From assembly GCA_963922455.1 (NCBI GenBank), contig CAWUIO010000011.1:23848-87847 (forward strand): 64,000 bases of DNA. Direction: 5' to 3'. Origin of the DNA: CAWUIO01 sp963922455. Its GTDB lineage: Bacteria > Bacteroidota > Bacteroidia > Cytophagales > Microscillaceae. The notes beneath the pieces were generated by a model. The model worked only from the letters and a program-made list of their open reading frames with translations. It searched no databases and was not told the origin of the DNA. Made by a program: the position numbers and the translations under genes. Of this stretch, positions 8,467 through 17,464 are shown in pieces (position 1 is the first letter of the stretch; each line of letters begins with the position of its first letter).

Positions 8467-8707
8467 TTAATTTTTTAAATAAACGTAAACCCTAGTAATA
8501 ATTAAGCACCACGGGTTCATATGACAACTTGTAGAAAAAAGCTTAAACATTCCCTTGGTTCTTTTAGTAATTAATTATGTATTCAACTATCTAGTGTAGG
8601 ATTATACAAAAGGTGTGTGTATACTAGGCAATCACACTTTTTACCTGCTATATTTTAAAATATTTACAATCAAAGCTTTAGGAAAGTAGGGACATTTTCT
8701 TATAAAA

Positions 8708-9625
8708 ATGATAAAAGTAACAATCGATAAAAATTCAGGTTATTGTTTTGGGGTTGAGTATGCCATCCAAATGGCTGAAGACGAGCTAATTGAAGGCAAA
8801 ACCCTGTATTGCCTTGGAGATATTGTCCATAATGATATGGAAGTCAATCGGCTACACAATAAAGGGCTTCGTATCATTGACCGGGAAGATCTTAAACACA
8901 TCCGTGATAGTAAAGTATTGATTCGTGCTCACGGTGAGCCCCCTGAGACTTATCAAATCGCTTTAAAGAACAATTTAGAGCTTATAGATGCATCCTGTCC
9001 GGTTGTCCTTAAACTCCAAAACCGAATCAAAAATGCTTATGACAAGGCAAAGGAGGAAAAAGGTCAAATTGTTATTTATGGCAAAAGAGGACATGCAGAG
9101 GTAATTGGTTTGGCCGGACAGACCCAACAAGAAGCTATTATTGTTACCCGCGAAGAAGACTTAGATCAAATTGATTTTAGTAGGCCGGTTACATTATTTA
9201 GCCAGACTACCAAAAGTACCGAAGGTTTTTATCGCATAAAATCCTTGATTGAAAAAAGGTTATTAGCTTATTCTCCCAAAAATGTGGGACAAGATTCGAG
9301 TACCTCCCCCTACCTTGACGCAAATGATAGTATCTGCCGGCAAGTTTCCAATCGTGAAAGCCAACTCCAAAAGTTTTCACAAGAGCAAGATGTAATTTTA
9401 TTTGTAAGCGGTAAAAAAAGTTCTAATGGAAGAGCCTTATATGAAGTTTGTAAGGACACTAATCCGAGGAGCTACTTTATACAAAGTGAAGCAGATATTG
9501 ATCTATCTTGGATCCAACAAGATGACCGAGTAGGTATTTGTGGAGCTACTTCTACTCCAAGTTGGCTCATGGAACAAGTAGCAGAATACGTATCTGAGCA
9601 AAACCTAAATTTAGTAGTCTCTTAA
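8708..9625 (+). CDS. ispH: 4-hydroxy-3-methylbut-2-enyl diphosphate reductase
   Basis: IspH (LytB) performs the last step of the MEP isoprenoid pathway, reducing HMBPP to IPP and DMAPP with a [4Fe-4S] cluster. The three cluster cysteines are visible: C13 in GYCFGV, C97 in DASCPVV and C210 in DSICRQV. Other family marks are IRAHGEPPE, GKRGHAEVIGL, FSQTTKSTEGF, SGKKSSNGRALYEVC and ICGATSTPSWL. Length 305 is normal. It supplies precursors for squalene and hence for the hopanoid genes at the left, though the two loci are 5 kb apart and not one operon. The 240 bp upstream are gene-free and AT-rich. Confidence 0.96.
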   Translation: MIKVTIDKNSGYCFGVEYAIQMAEDELIEGKTLYCLGDIVHNDMEVNRLHNKGLRIIDREDLKHIRDSKVLIRAHGEPPETYQIALKNNLELIDASCPVVLKLQNRIKNAYDKAKEEKGQIVIYGKRGHAEVIGLAGQTQQEAIIVTREEDLDQIDFSRPVTLFSQTTKSTEGFYRIKSLIEKRLLAYSPKNVGQDSSTSPYLDANDSICRQVSNRESQLQKFSQEQDVILFVSGKKSSNGRALYEVCKDTNPRSYFIQSEADIDLSWIQQDDRVGICGATSTPSWLMEQVAEYVSEQNLNLVVS

Positions 9626-9774
9626 AATTTAAAAATTTAGGCTGTTTCCCGTAAAATATTGTACTTTGTTAAGTGTCAGCTCTTGACTCTAAGGGTTTCT
9701 TTTTCAATGAATAATAATTACATCAAGTTATTGGAATAAAAATTTCCTTTGATTTTATTTTCTCGAAAAGTTCC

Positions 9775-9782
9775 TAATTTTG
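9775..9782 (+). promoter_or_regulatory. -7 box of the nqr operon
   Basis: TAATTTTG matches TAnnTTTG, 28 bp before the nqrA start. A TTTG at 9748-9751 may be the -33 box at 23 bp spacing, slightly long. Confidence 0.5.
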
Positions 9783-9809
9783 TAGGCATCTTCAATTCAA
9801 ATTAGGCCT

Positions 9810-11162
9810 ATGAAGCTTAAAATATCTAAGGGCTTTGATATCAAATTAGTAGGGAAAGCCCTCCCTGAACTTGTCCAGGATATTCAATCCGATACGTATA
9901 GTTTCAAACCCACTGACTTTCCCGGACTTGCCCGCCCCAAAGTACTGGTCAATGAAGGGGATACTGTCAAAGCAGGTACCCCGTTATTCTTTGATAAATG
10001 GAATGAGCAAGTAAAATTTACGGCTCCAGTAAGCGGCGAGGTAGTTGAGATAAAGAGAGGAGCTCGTCGCTATCCATTGGAAATAAAGATTTTGGCGGAT
10101 AAGGTTTTGACGTATGAGTCTTTTACGAGTCACTCAGCCTCCGAAATTGCCAATCTTAGCCGAGAAGCGGTCTTGTCTCAACTCTTAACCAGTGGCGTAT
10201 GGCCTAACCTAGTGGAGCGTCCTTTTGGATTAGTCCCAAAACCGGAGCATAAGCCCAAAGCCATTTTTATATCGGCTCTTGATTCTCATCCATTAGCTCC
10301 AGATTATGACTTCGTCTTCAGCGGCGAAGAAAATTATCTCCAAGCCGGAATTGACGTTTTACAAAAACTTACAGACGGCAAAATTCACATTACCACCTCT
10401 TCTGGCAAAGGATCTGTATTTAAAAACTTACAAGGGGTAGAGAAACACGAAATTAGTGGCCCTCACCCTGCCGGTAACGTTGGGGTGCAAATCCATCATA
10501 TAGATCCTATCAACAAAGGAGAATTTGTTTGGACTACCACTCCTTATGGATTACAACAAATTGGCCGTTTATTTTTAGATGGAAAATATGATAGCCGGAA
10601 AGTAGTTGCTCTAGCTGGTTCTGAGGTCAAAAAGCCCCAATATTACAGTACCTATTCTGGGGCGAGCCTAAAGAATTTTGTTGAAGGTAATCTTAAGTCT
10701 GATAATGTTCGCTTTATTTCTGGGAATGTGCTTACCGGGGCAAAAATAGATCAAGACGGATCACTGGGTTTTAACCAAAATATGTTTTCGGTGATTCCTG
10801 AAGGCAATCATCACGAACTTTTTGGTTGGATTTTGCCTACTACCCGAAAAGTAAGCTTTCACAAAGCTTTCGGCCTTTTATCCTTTCTAAGTCCTGCTAA
10901 AGAAAGGGTTATCGATACGAATCTCCACGGTGAGGAAAGGGCCATCGTACAATCTGGTGTGTTTGAGCAAGTGCTTCCTATGGACATTTACCCCGTACAC
11001 CTTATCAAATCTATCTTGGCAAATGATTTTGAAGAAATGGAAGCCTTAGGTATCTATGAAGTCATCGAGGAAGATTTTGCCTTATGTGAGTTTGTAGATG
11101 TTTCCAAAATGCATATACAAGCTATTTTAAGGGAAGGTATGGAAGCCCTACAAGAGGCTTAA
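9810..11162 (+). CDS. nqrA: Na+-translocating NADH:quinone reductase subunit A
   Basis: NqrA is the peripheral, quinone-interacting subunit of the sodium-pumping respiratory complex Nqr. The sequence is full length (450 residues) and typical: N-terminal MKLKISKGFDIKLVGKALPE, a RnfC-like barrel portion around VNEGDTVKAGTPLFFDKWNE and TAPVSGEVVEIKRGARR, and the C-terminal block DIYPVHLIKSILANDFEEME with GIYEVIEEDFALCEFVDVSK. First gene of nqrABCDE, preceded by a TAnnTTTG promoter box. The gap to nqrB is 60 bp. Confidence 0.96.
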   Translation: MKLKISKGFDIKLVGKALPELVQDIQSDTYSFKPTDFPGLARPKVLVNEGDTVKAGTPLFFDKWNEQVKFTAPVSGEVVEIKRGARRYPLEIKILADKVLTYESFTSHSASEIANLSREAVLSQLLTSGVWPNLVERPFGLVPKPEHKPKAIFISALDSHPLAPDYDFVFSGEENYLQAGIDVLQKLTDGKIHITTSSGKGSVFKNLQGVEKHEISGPHPAGNVGVQIHHIDPINKGEFVWTTTPYGLQQIGRLFLDGKYDSRKVVALAGSEVKKPQYYSTYSGASLKNFVEGNLKSDNVRFISGNVLTGAKIDQDGSLGFNQNMFSVIPEGNHHELFGWILPTTRKVSFHKAFGLLSFLSPAKERVIDTNLHGEERAIVQSGVFEQVLPMDIYPVHLIKSILANDFEEMEALGIYEVIEEDFALCEFVDVSKMHIQAILREGMEALQEA

Positions 11163-11222
11163 AAATTCCCAAAACCATTTAGGAAAACAGCTGCTTGACT
11201 AATTAGAAAAAATATAGATCAT

Positions 11223-12422
11223 ATGAAATTTTTAAGAAATACACTAGATAAAGTAAAGCCACTATTTGAGAAGGGAGGGAAATATGAAAAGCTCTACCCT
11301 GCATATGATGCTTTTGAGACCTTTCTATTCGTTCCCAATCATACGACTTCTGCCAAAGGAGTACAAGTACGGGATGCCATAGATCTAAAACGATTAATGA
11401 TGACGGTCATTCTGGCCATGGTACCCTGCTTACTTTTTGGTATGTGGAATGTCGGTCACCAACATTTTATTGCTACCGGAAACGTGGATGCCACGTTGAT
11501 GGAAAAAATCCTGATAGGTGCCTGGGTCGTATTGCCCATTGTCATTGTTTCCTACGGAGTAGGCCTAGGAATTGAGTTCTTTTTTGCCGTTCGTAAAGGC
11601 CACTCAGTAGAAGAAGGCTACTTAGTTACGGGTATGTTAATTCCTCTTATTATGCCTCCTACTATCCCTTTATGGCAGGTTGCGGTGGCTACAGCCTTTG
11701 CCGTTATCGTAGCCAAGGAAGTTTTTGGAGGCACGGGAATGAACATATTAAATGTCGCTATGACCGCTCGGGCTTTCCTATACTTTGCCTATCCAGGAGA
11801 TATGGCCGGAAGCTCGGATGTTTGGGTATATACTGATGGAAAGGAAATGGTAGATTCTTACACAGGCGCTACGGCCCTGGGTTTAGCGGCATCCGATGTA
11901 AGTGGCAATGTGGTTATGGCCCTTGATGCCGCCAGCTTATCTTTTATGGATTTGTTTATCGGTATTGTCCCCGGTTCTATTGGTGAGACCTCTGCCTTAA
12001 TGGTATTAATTGGGGCTTTTATCCTGATTGTAACCGGTGTAGGGAGCTGGCGAATCATCCTTAGCGCTTTTGTAGGAGCTTGGGTGGTAGGCCTCATGTT
12101 TAATGGCCTTGCCGGAAATTCGGATAATTACTTTATGACTTTACCAGCCCATTATCATTTAATAATGGGAGGCATTGCTTTTGGAATTGTTTTTATGGCG
12201 ACAGATCCAGTATCTGCTGCCCAAACGGAAACCGGTAAATGGATTTATGGGTTTCTTATAGGAGCTCTAACGGTATTAATACGTGTGTTTAACCCGGCTT
12301 ATCCGGAAGGTATTATGCTAGCAGTCTTGCTGATGAATGTTTTTGCTCCTTTGATTGATTACTTCGTCATTGATGCCAACAAACGTCGTAGACTAAAACG
12401 ATTAAAACTTAACGCTGCTTAA
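11223..12422 (+). CDS. nqrB: Na+-translocating NADH:quinone reductase subunit B
   Basis: NqrB is a membrane subunit carrying a covalent FMN and riboflavin, and it forms part of the sodium path. The FMN-attachment threonine is T217 in YTGATALG. About ten membrane segments are evident, e.g. LMMTVILAMVPCLLFGMW, ILIGAWVVLPIVIVSYGVGL and HLIMGGIAFGIVFMATDP. Motifs such as VAKEVFGGTGMNILN and ATDPVSAAQTETGKW are family hallmarks. Length 399 is normal. The gap to nqrC is 10 bp. Confidence 0.96.
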   Translation: MKFLRNTLDKVKPLFEKGGKYEKLYPAYDAFETFLFVPNHTTSAKGVQVRDAIDLKRLMMTVILAMVPCLLFGMWNVGHQHFIATGNVDATLMEKILIGAWVVLPIVIVSYGVGLGIEFFFAVRKGHSVEEGYLVTGMLIPLIMPPTIPLWQVAVATAFAVIVAKEVFGGTGMNILNVAMTARAFLYFAYPGDMAGSSDVWVYTDGKEMVDSYTGATALGLAASDVSGNVVMALDAASLSFMDLFIGIVPGSIGETSALMVLIGAFILIVTGVGSWRIILSAFVGAWVVGLMFNGLAGNSDNYFMTLPAHYHLIMGGIAFGIVFMATDPVSAAQTETGKWIYGFLIGALTVLIRVFNPAYPEGIMLAVLLMNVFAPLIDYFVIDANKRRRLKRLKLNAA

Positions 12423-12432
12423 TTATACACCC

Positions 12433-13173
12433 ATGAATAAACAATCAAACGCTTATATTATCACGTACACGGTTATTTTGACCGTGGTATGTGCTTTTCT
12501 CTTGGCCATGGCCTCTGAAGGTCTCAAGCCATTCAAAGAGGCTAATATTGCTTATGATCTAAAAAAGAACATACTCCTTACCACGATGAGTTTAGAGGGT
12601 AAGAAAAAGCCGGAAGTTGAAGACTTATACCAAAAATTGGTTCAGGATAAGTTTGTGGTAGATGCCAAAGGTAATAAAGTAGAGGTGGATATTGAAACCA
12701 TCAATGTGCAGGAAGAATATCGCAAAGATGATATCAACGAGCGCTTATTGCCCGTGTATGTGGTGAATGATCAAGAAGATGCTTCCAAAAAATACTATGT
12801 GTTCCCTATGTACGGTTTTGGTCTTTGGGACTATATCTGGGGTTATGTTGCCTTGGAGCCTGACTATAATACCATCAAGGGTACGGTTTTCCTTCATAAA
12901 GGTGAAACTCCTGGTTTAGGGGCCCGTATTGCCAATGCCGAAGTCCAAGCCCGTTTTGAGGGGAAAAAGGTTTTTAACGGTGAAGAGTTACAAGTCGTCC
13001 AAATGCAAAAGGGTGAAGGAAATGATTATTCTGAAAACCCGTACCAGGTTGACGGCATGTCAGGAGCTACCATCACCGGCGATGGTCTAAATGATATGCT
13101 TAAAGCCTATTTTAAGGTGTATAAATCCTTTATAGAGGCCCAAAAACAAGGTACCGTTAGTATGGCTAACTAA
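12433..13173 (+). CDS. nqrC: Na+-translocating NADH:quinone reductase subunit C
   Basis: NqrC has one N-terminal membrane helix (YIITYTVILTVVCAFLLAMA) and a periplasmic FMN-binding domain. The covalent flavinylation motif is intact: T213 in DGMSGATITG. The GLGARIANAEVQARFEGK block and GYGLWDYIWGYVALEPD-like stretch (here GFGLWDYIWGYVALEPD) are typical. Flavinylation requires an ApbE transferase that is not in this window. Length 246 is normal. nqrD follows after 46 bp. Confidence 0.95.
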   Translation: MNKQSNAYIITYTVILTVVCAFLLAMASEGLKPFKEANIAYDLKKNILLTTMSLEGKKKPEVEDLYQKLVQDKFVVDAKGNKVEVDIETINVQEEYRKDDINERLLPVYVVNDQEDASKKYYVFPMYGFGLWDYIWGYVALEPDYNTIKGTVFLHKGETPGLGARIANAEVQARFEGKKVFNGEELQVVQMQKGEGNDYSENPYQVDGMSGATITGDGLNDMLKAYFKVYKSFIEAQKQGTVSMAN

Positions 13174-13219
13174 TTCTTTCTTTATATTTTTATTCTCGAA
13201 TCTTAAACAGTAACTATAT

Positions 13220-13891
13220 ATGGCTGAAGTAGCTGAAAAAGATGCGGCCTTAGTAGAAAAGCAAAGCGAACCTTTATTTTCTAAGAAAAACCGCAAACTC
13301 GTTTCCGACCCGCTTGATGGAGATAACCCAATCACCGTGCAAGTGTTGGGGATTTGCTCGGCTTTGGCAATTACGGCTCAAATGCAGCCAGCCCTCTTAA
13401 TGAGCATCTCCGTAATTTTTGTCATGTGCGGATCTAGTGTGGTTGCCTCGCTTGTTCGTAACACCATCCCATCCAGTATTCGTATTGTAGTACAATTGGC
13501 CATTATCGCTACTTTCGTGATTTTGGTTAATGAGTTACTCCTCTCTTTTGCCTATGATACGGCTAAAGATATGGGTGCTTTTATCGGGCTAATCATCACA
13601 AATTGTATCGTGATGGGTCGCCTAGAAGCCTTTGCCACAGGTAATAAACCTTGGCCTTCTTTCTTAGATGCCCTAGGTAATGCCTTGGGATACAGCATCA
13701 TCCTTTTAATTGTGGCTTTCTTCCGTGAGTTATTTGGCTCAGGTTCTATTTTTGGATTCAAATTGTTTGAAACCCTCGGACTTACTTATCAAGGAAATGG
13801 CCTGATGCTTCTGCCTGCCGGGGCTTCTATTGTTGTGGGACTCCTTATCTGGGCCCAACGTTCTTGGAATGGATATGTTGAAGACCACTAA
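13220..13891 (+). CDS. nqrD: Na+-translocating NADH:quinone reductase subunit D
   Basis: NqrD is a six-helix membrane subunit which, with NqrE, holds an iron centre in the middle of the membrane. The cysteines used for this are visible in LGICSALAIT and IITNCIVMGR. PITVQVLGICSALAIT, SIRIVVQLAIIATFVI and FFRELFGSGSI are family-typical. It has an N-terminal extension of about 35 polar residues (MAEVAEKDAALVEKQ...) as in many Bacteroidota. nqrE begins 12 bp after its stop. Confidence 0.95.
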   Translation: MAEVAEKDAALVEKQSEPLFSKKNRKLVSDPLDGDNPITVQVLGICSALAITAQMQPALLMSISVIFVMCGSSVVASLVRNTIPSSIRIVVQLAIIATFVILVNELLLSFAYDTAKDMGAFIGLIITNCIVMGRLEAFATGNKPWPSFLDALGNALGYSIILLIVAFFRELFGSGSIFGFKLFETLGLTYQGNGLMLLPAGASIVVGLLIWAQRSWNGYVEDH

Positions 13892-13903
13892 ACCCTAAAA
13901 AAC

Positions 13904-14518
13904 ATGGAATTAATCAATCTTGGAATACGGTCCATCTTTGTTGAAAATATGATCTTTGCCTACTTCTTAGGCATGTGCTCCTACTTGGCGGTATCCAAAA
14001 ATGTAAAAACAGCCGTTGGTTTAGGAGTAGCTGTAACTTTTGTCTTGGCCATTACAGTTCCATTAAACTGGGTCATATATAACTATATCCTTAAGAAAGG
14101 GGCTTTAGTTTGGGCCGGTGGTGAACAATTTGCCAGTGTAGACCTTAGTTTTTTAAACTTGATTATCTTCATTTCGGTCATTGCCTCCTTTGTACAACTT
14201 ACCGAAATGGTTATTGAGAAGTTCTCCCCCTCGCTCTATGGCGCATTAGGTATTTTCCTACCGCTCATTGCCGTAAACTGTTCTATCTTAGGAGGGGCTC
14301 TCTTTATGCTTGGTAAACCATTTAACTTTGCCCAAGCAGCCGTCTACGGTTTAGGCTCCGGGATTGGTTGGTTATTGGCTGTAGTTGCGCTGGCTGCCAT
14401 TCGGGAGAAAATTAAATACTCCAATGTTCCGGCTCCCCTACGAGGTTTAGGGATTACGTTCATCTTGGTAGGCTTAATGGCATTTGGCTTCCTAAGCTTC
14501 CTAGGTTTTAATATTTAA
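13904..14518 (+). CDS. nqrE: Na+-translocating NADH:quinone reductase subunit E
   Basis: NqrE is the inverted-topology partner of NqrD. Conserved cysteines appear in FLGMCSYLAVS and IAVNCSILGGALFM. The start FVENMIFAYFLGMC and the end PLRGLGITFILVGLMAFGFLSF match the family, as does the length of 204 residues. In most operons nqrF follows directly. Here a strong terminator begins about 20 bp after the stop, and the next gene is unrelated to NqrF. Confidence 0.95.
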   Translation: MELINLGIRSIFVENMIFAYFLGMCSYLAVSKNVKTAVGLGVAVTFVLAITVPLNWVIYNYILKKGALVWAGGEQFASVDLSFLNLIIFISVIASFVQLTEMVIEKFSPSLYGALGIFLPLIAVNCSILGGALFMLGKPFNFAQAAVYGLGSGIGWLLAVVALAAIREKIKYSNVPAPLRGLGITFILVGLMAFGFLSFLGFNI

Positions 14519-14537
14519 GCAAAATTTTCATATTTGT

Positions 14538-14571
14538 AACAAGGCTTTACTGGGTAAAGCCTTGTTTTTTT
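14538..14571 (+). terminator. Rho-independent terminator of nqrABCDE
   Basis: AACAAGGCTTTAC pairs with GTAAAGCCTTGTT (13 bp, loop TGG) and runs into a run of seven T. It is one of the cleanest terminators in the window and ends the operon after nqrE. Confidence 0.93.
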
Positions 14572-14656
14572 GTTTCTATACCTTAAATTGCAAAAACGCT
14601 CATATTTTGAGTAAGAAGGAAGGATTCAAATGACCTAAGAAATTATCAATAAGGAG

Positions 14657-17464
14657 ATGTCGCAGACCCTCAACCCTGCTCATATGGGAATATCCGATAT
14701 AATTACCGATTACCTTAGCTTAATTGGGCAATTATTGGATGAATTGTCTCCAGAACACTTCCCGGCATCCCAAAAAGCTTCTTATGAGACCTTTCAACGG
14801 GTGCATGCCCACGTTACAGGCAGAACAAGTAACTGGGATTCTTTGAAGGCTCCACTTGCCAAGCATATACTCTTTAAAAATATCTTGCAGGTTTCCGCTT
14901 CCCCTCAACACCTAAGGCTTGTCCAAGAAGACCCCGTGTACCAATCTTGGGAAGAATTATTGACCTCCATACATCCATTAGTAAACTGGCCCCAAACCCT
15001 AGCAGAATTTCTCGGGACGCTAAAAGATTCCTTCCAAAATTGTCCCGAAACAGCTCAAACTTCTTGGCAAAATTTAGCCCTAAGAGCTGCGGGTATCATG
15101 GCTCCTGAAAAAAACCCTCAGCTTCCTTCCCCATTCCTCCAATTGCTTTATTCACTCGTGGGAGAACTAGCGGAAGCATTTCTTTCCAAAAAATCTGGTG
15201 ACTTAAGGGTAATATGCCCAAACGCCAATACATCTTTTGATCCCCCCAAGCGAGCATCAAAGGAAAAGTACACGTATATTTCGCAACTTTCTGAATATTA
15301 TTACTTCCTTACTAAGCATATACATAATAGCCCCTCAGAAAACTCTTCCTACTATGCTCTCATTTATCTAAACCCCCTCGCCAAAATTGCTTACGGTTCT
15401 CTGAGCCAACAAATTCATTTGTTTGATTCTCAAAATTTACTTTTCCAGCCCTTTCTAGCCCAAGTAGACACAGACATAGACCTCCTCTTTTGCGATCTAC
15501 GAGAATCTAGCCATACGCTTAGTACACCATCCTCACAACTCGAAAAACGAATCAAAAATACCTGGGGAAAACTTCCAACATATTATAGAAATAAGAAAAA
15601 AAAGCCCCTCACGTATCTCTTACGCTGGTGTATGGACCGTATGAGCCAGAAAGGAATTACCGTTTTTGTGCTAGACCGGGAATATTTGGCCCAAAACACA
15701 TCAGAATTTTTAAAAAAATCCTGGTTCCAAGAATACCAACAAATATATTTATGGGAGTCTCCCCCGACTTTTTCCGGCTCCGCTTCCCGAAATCAGCAAA
15801 TAAGTATTGTGATCTTGGTGCGAGAAAAAGCATTCCGCCCCTCCCGAAAAGGTGTGCCCCACAATACAGCTCAAGTCTTTTATCGAGTGATTGGTGAAGA
15901 AAAACGCCTAAACCGGGCCGATTTTAAAGAAATAAGCCCGGACCAGTTTTTCAATAAATTATATCCTAGCAATTTGAAGAAGGAAAGTGTCCTTCCTCTT
16001 TTTACCCATCCCGAAGCAAGTACAGACCAGCCAAGCAATCCATCCATCTTTCAAAATGCCTACCCTCCCCTGCTATCTCCTTGGAAAAACCAAGTGTTGG
16101 CAGATAGCCGCTCAAAACTCGAGGCCCAAATGAAAACCATCCTGGAAGCCTACCAAAAGGCCCAACCGGGGGAGTTACCCAAATCAATCGCTTGGCCTAA
16201 AAGTGTGCAAAAATTTCACGAACAAAAATTTCCAATCCAGTTTCGTAAAAATCATATCCAAGAAGTTTGGGCCCAACCTTATGCGCGTTCCTACGCTTAT
16301 GTAGATCCTTTATTCCTAGACCAAGCCCCAGCTATTTTAGATCAGTACTCAGACAGCGGAAAGATAAACCCTACCCTGCTATGGGGTATAAAACCTGAAG
16401 GAAATCTTAAAATCAGGTTGAGTATCCGCCCAGCTTGGAAAAATGCAGGATTTCCCGAATACCAAATCCCTTTATTTCAAGCCCTAAGCTCGACTTCTAC
16501 TGAATTAAGTACTAACATTCCTTCCCAAACCCTGGAATATTTCCAAGCCTACTACCAAGGCCAATGGCAAGCATGGGCTTACGAAATAAAAGAAGCCAGC
16601 CATGAACTTTTTGACTTCACGGCTCTGGAGCAATGCCAAGTAAGTCCAGAATTTGCCGGGGAGGTAAGAAGTTTATTCGAGTGGACGCAGAAAGGCCAAC
16701 ATCTAGACCACCTGAGCAAATACCTAAGCCAAGCTCAAGAGAAAACATCATCCTTGCTCAAAGAATGGGGGCGCTTGTTCCGTCAAGCCTATCGGCGTAT
16801 GGATCAAATGGGAAAGAAAATAGCATCCCATCCTGAATCACGCGAAGTCATAGAAAAGTATTTTCAAACTGGGATGAAAGCCTTGGAATATCTCGAGAAC
16901 CATCTGGATCAGGTTCAGCAAAAACTTCGCCCTCATAACTTAGATTATGAAATCACGGAGAGGGATATTTTTGCTTACACCTATGCGGTTTTACAATCTC
17001 CCATCTACCAGGGTATGTGTGATTTGTACCGCCATCAAGATGTACCACTAATACCCCTGTTCACCTCATTTTTGCGCTGGAAAAATTGGGGCAATACCTT
17101 ACTAAACCTTCAACTAAAACTAGAAGAGCAAGCTCCTTGGCGACTCAAAACCAGGGTTTTACCCAAGGCTGACCCCGATGGTAAGGAGTGCTTTCATATT
17201 CATCCAGACATTCAGGAGATTACTCTAGAGTTTAGCTCGCAAAGATGGATACTCAGCAATCTGCCCGAGGCCTTATGGGAAAGTACAAGCTTTGATTTAG
17301 GTGAAATATTAGCTATTTTACTCCCCCCAAAAACAGCCAAAGAAGCCTCCATATCCGGTGAAGAAGCCAATCCTCAGGCAATCTGCGAGCAATTAGCCCG
17401 CATATGCCGGGTAGCCTACGAAACCCATCTGATTTATGCAGAAATGCATCAGGTTACTATCTAA
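14657..17464 (+). CDS. Divergent type ISP restriction-modification-like protein without NPPY motif
   Basis: This 935-residue cytoplasmic protein has no signal peptide. The C-terminal block at residues 769-820 (RDIFAYTYAVLQSPIYQ, then VPLIPLF, then WGNTLLNLQLKLE) resembles the type ISP/Mmel-like specificity region, whose usual form is F-x-Y-x-Y-x-x-L-H-S-P-x-Y-R, then L-P-R-I-P, then G-x-x-L-x-x-L-H. LAKHILFKNI near residue 75 resembles LAQHIITKPVF. YRNKKKKPLTYLLRWCMDRM near 315 resembles LYDSYIRAFRWASDRI, followed by a GITVFVLDREYL strand. Where the methyltransferase NPPY motif should stand (about 279-284) the sequence reads CDLRES, and no DPFxGTG motif is evident. There is no helicase or nuclease domain. 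It may be an inactive or repurposed DNA-binding relative; the assignment is from remembered motifs. AAGGAG abuts the ATG directly. Confidence 0.55.
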   Translation: MSQTLNPAHMGISDIITDYLSLIGQLLDELSPEHFPASQKASYETFQRVHAHVTGRTSNWDSLKAPLAKHILFKNILQVSASPQHLRLVQEDPVYQSWEELLTSIHPLVNWPQTLAEFLGTLKDSFQNCPETAQTSWQNLALRAAGIMAPEKNPQLPSPFLQLLYSLVGELAEAFLSKKSGDLRVICPNANTSFDPPKRASKEKYTYISQLSEYYYFLTKHIHNSPSENSSYYALIYLNPLAKIAYGSLSQQIHLFDSQNLLFQPFLAQVDTDIDLLFCDLRESSHTLSTPSSQLEKRIKNTWGKLPTYYRNKKKKPLTYLLRWCMDRMSQKGITVFVLDREYLAQNTSEFLKKSWFQEYQQIYLWESPPTFSGSASRNQQISIVILVREKAFRPSRKGVPHNTAQVFYRVIGEEKRLNRADFKEISPDQFFNKLYPSNLKKESVLPLFTHPEASTDQPSNPSIFQNAYPPLLSPWKNQVLADSRSKLEAQMKTILEAYQKAQPGELPKSIAWPKSVQKFHEQKFPIQFRKNHIQEVWAQPYARSYAYVDPLFLDQAPAILDQYSDSGKINPTLLWGIKPEGNLKIRLSIRPAWKNAGFPEYQIPLFQALSSTSTELSTNIPSQTLEYFQAYYQGQWQAWAYEIKEASHELFDFTALEQCQVSPEFAGEVRSLFEWTQKGQHLDHLSKYLSQAQEKTSSLLKEWGRLFRQAYRRMDQMGKKIASHPESREVIEKYFQTGMKALEYLENHLDQVQQKLRPHNLDYEITERDIFAYTYAVLQSPIYQGMCDLYRHQDVPLIPLFTSFLRWKNWGNTLLNLQLKLEEQAPWRLKTRVLPKADPDGKECFHIHPDIQEITLEFSSQRWILSNLPEALWESTSFDLGEILAILLPPKTAKEASISGEEANPQAICEQLARICRVAYETHLIYAEMHQVTI

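Noticed and set aside
8467..8707. A possible tRNA or small RNA in the AT-rich gap before ispH
   Set aside because: I found no cloverleaf, no CCA-adjacent acceptor stem and no terminator-like hairpin there.
14657..17464. The long gene after nqrE as a displaced or fused nqrF
   Set aside because: No ferredoxin CxxxxCxxC motif, no FAD or NAD-binding motif and no membrane helix. The C-terminal motifs instead point to type ISP specificity domains.
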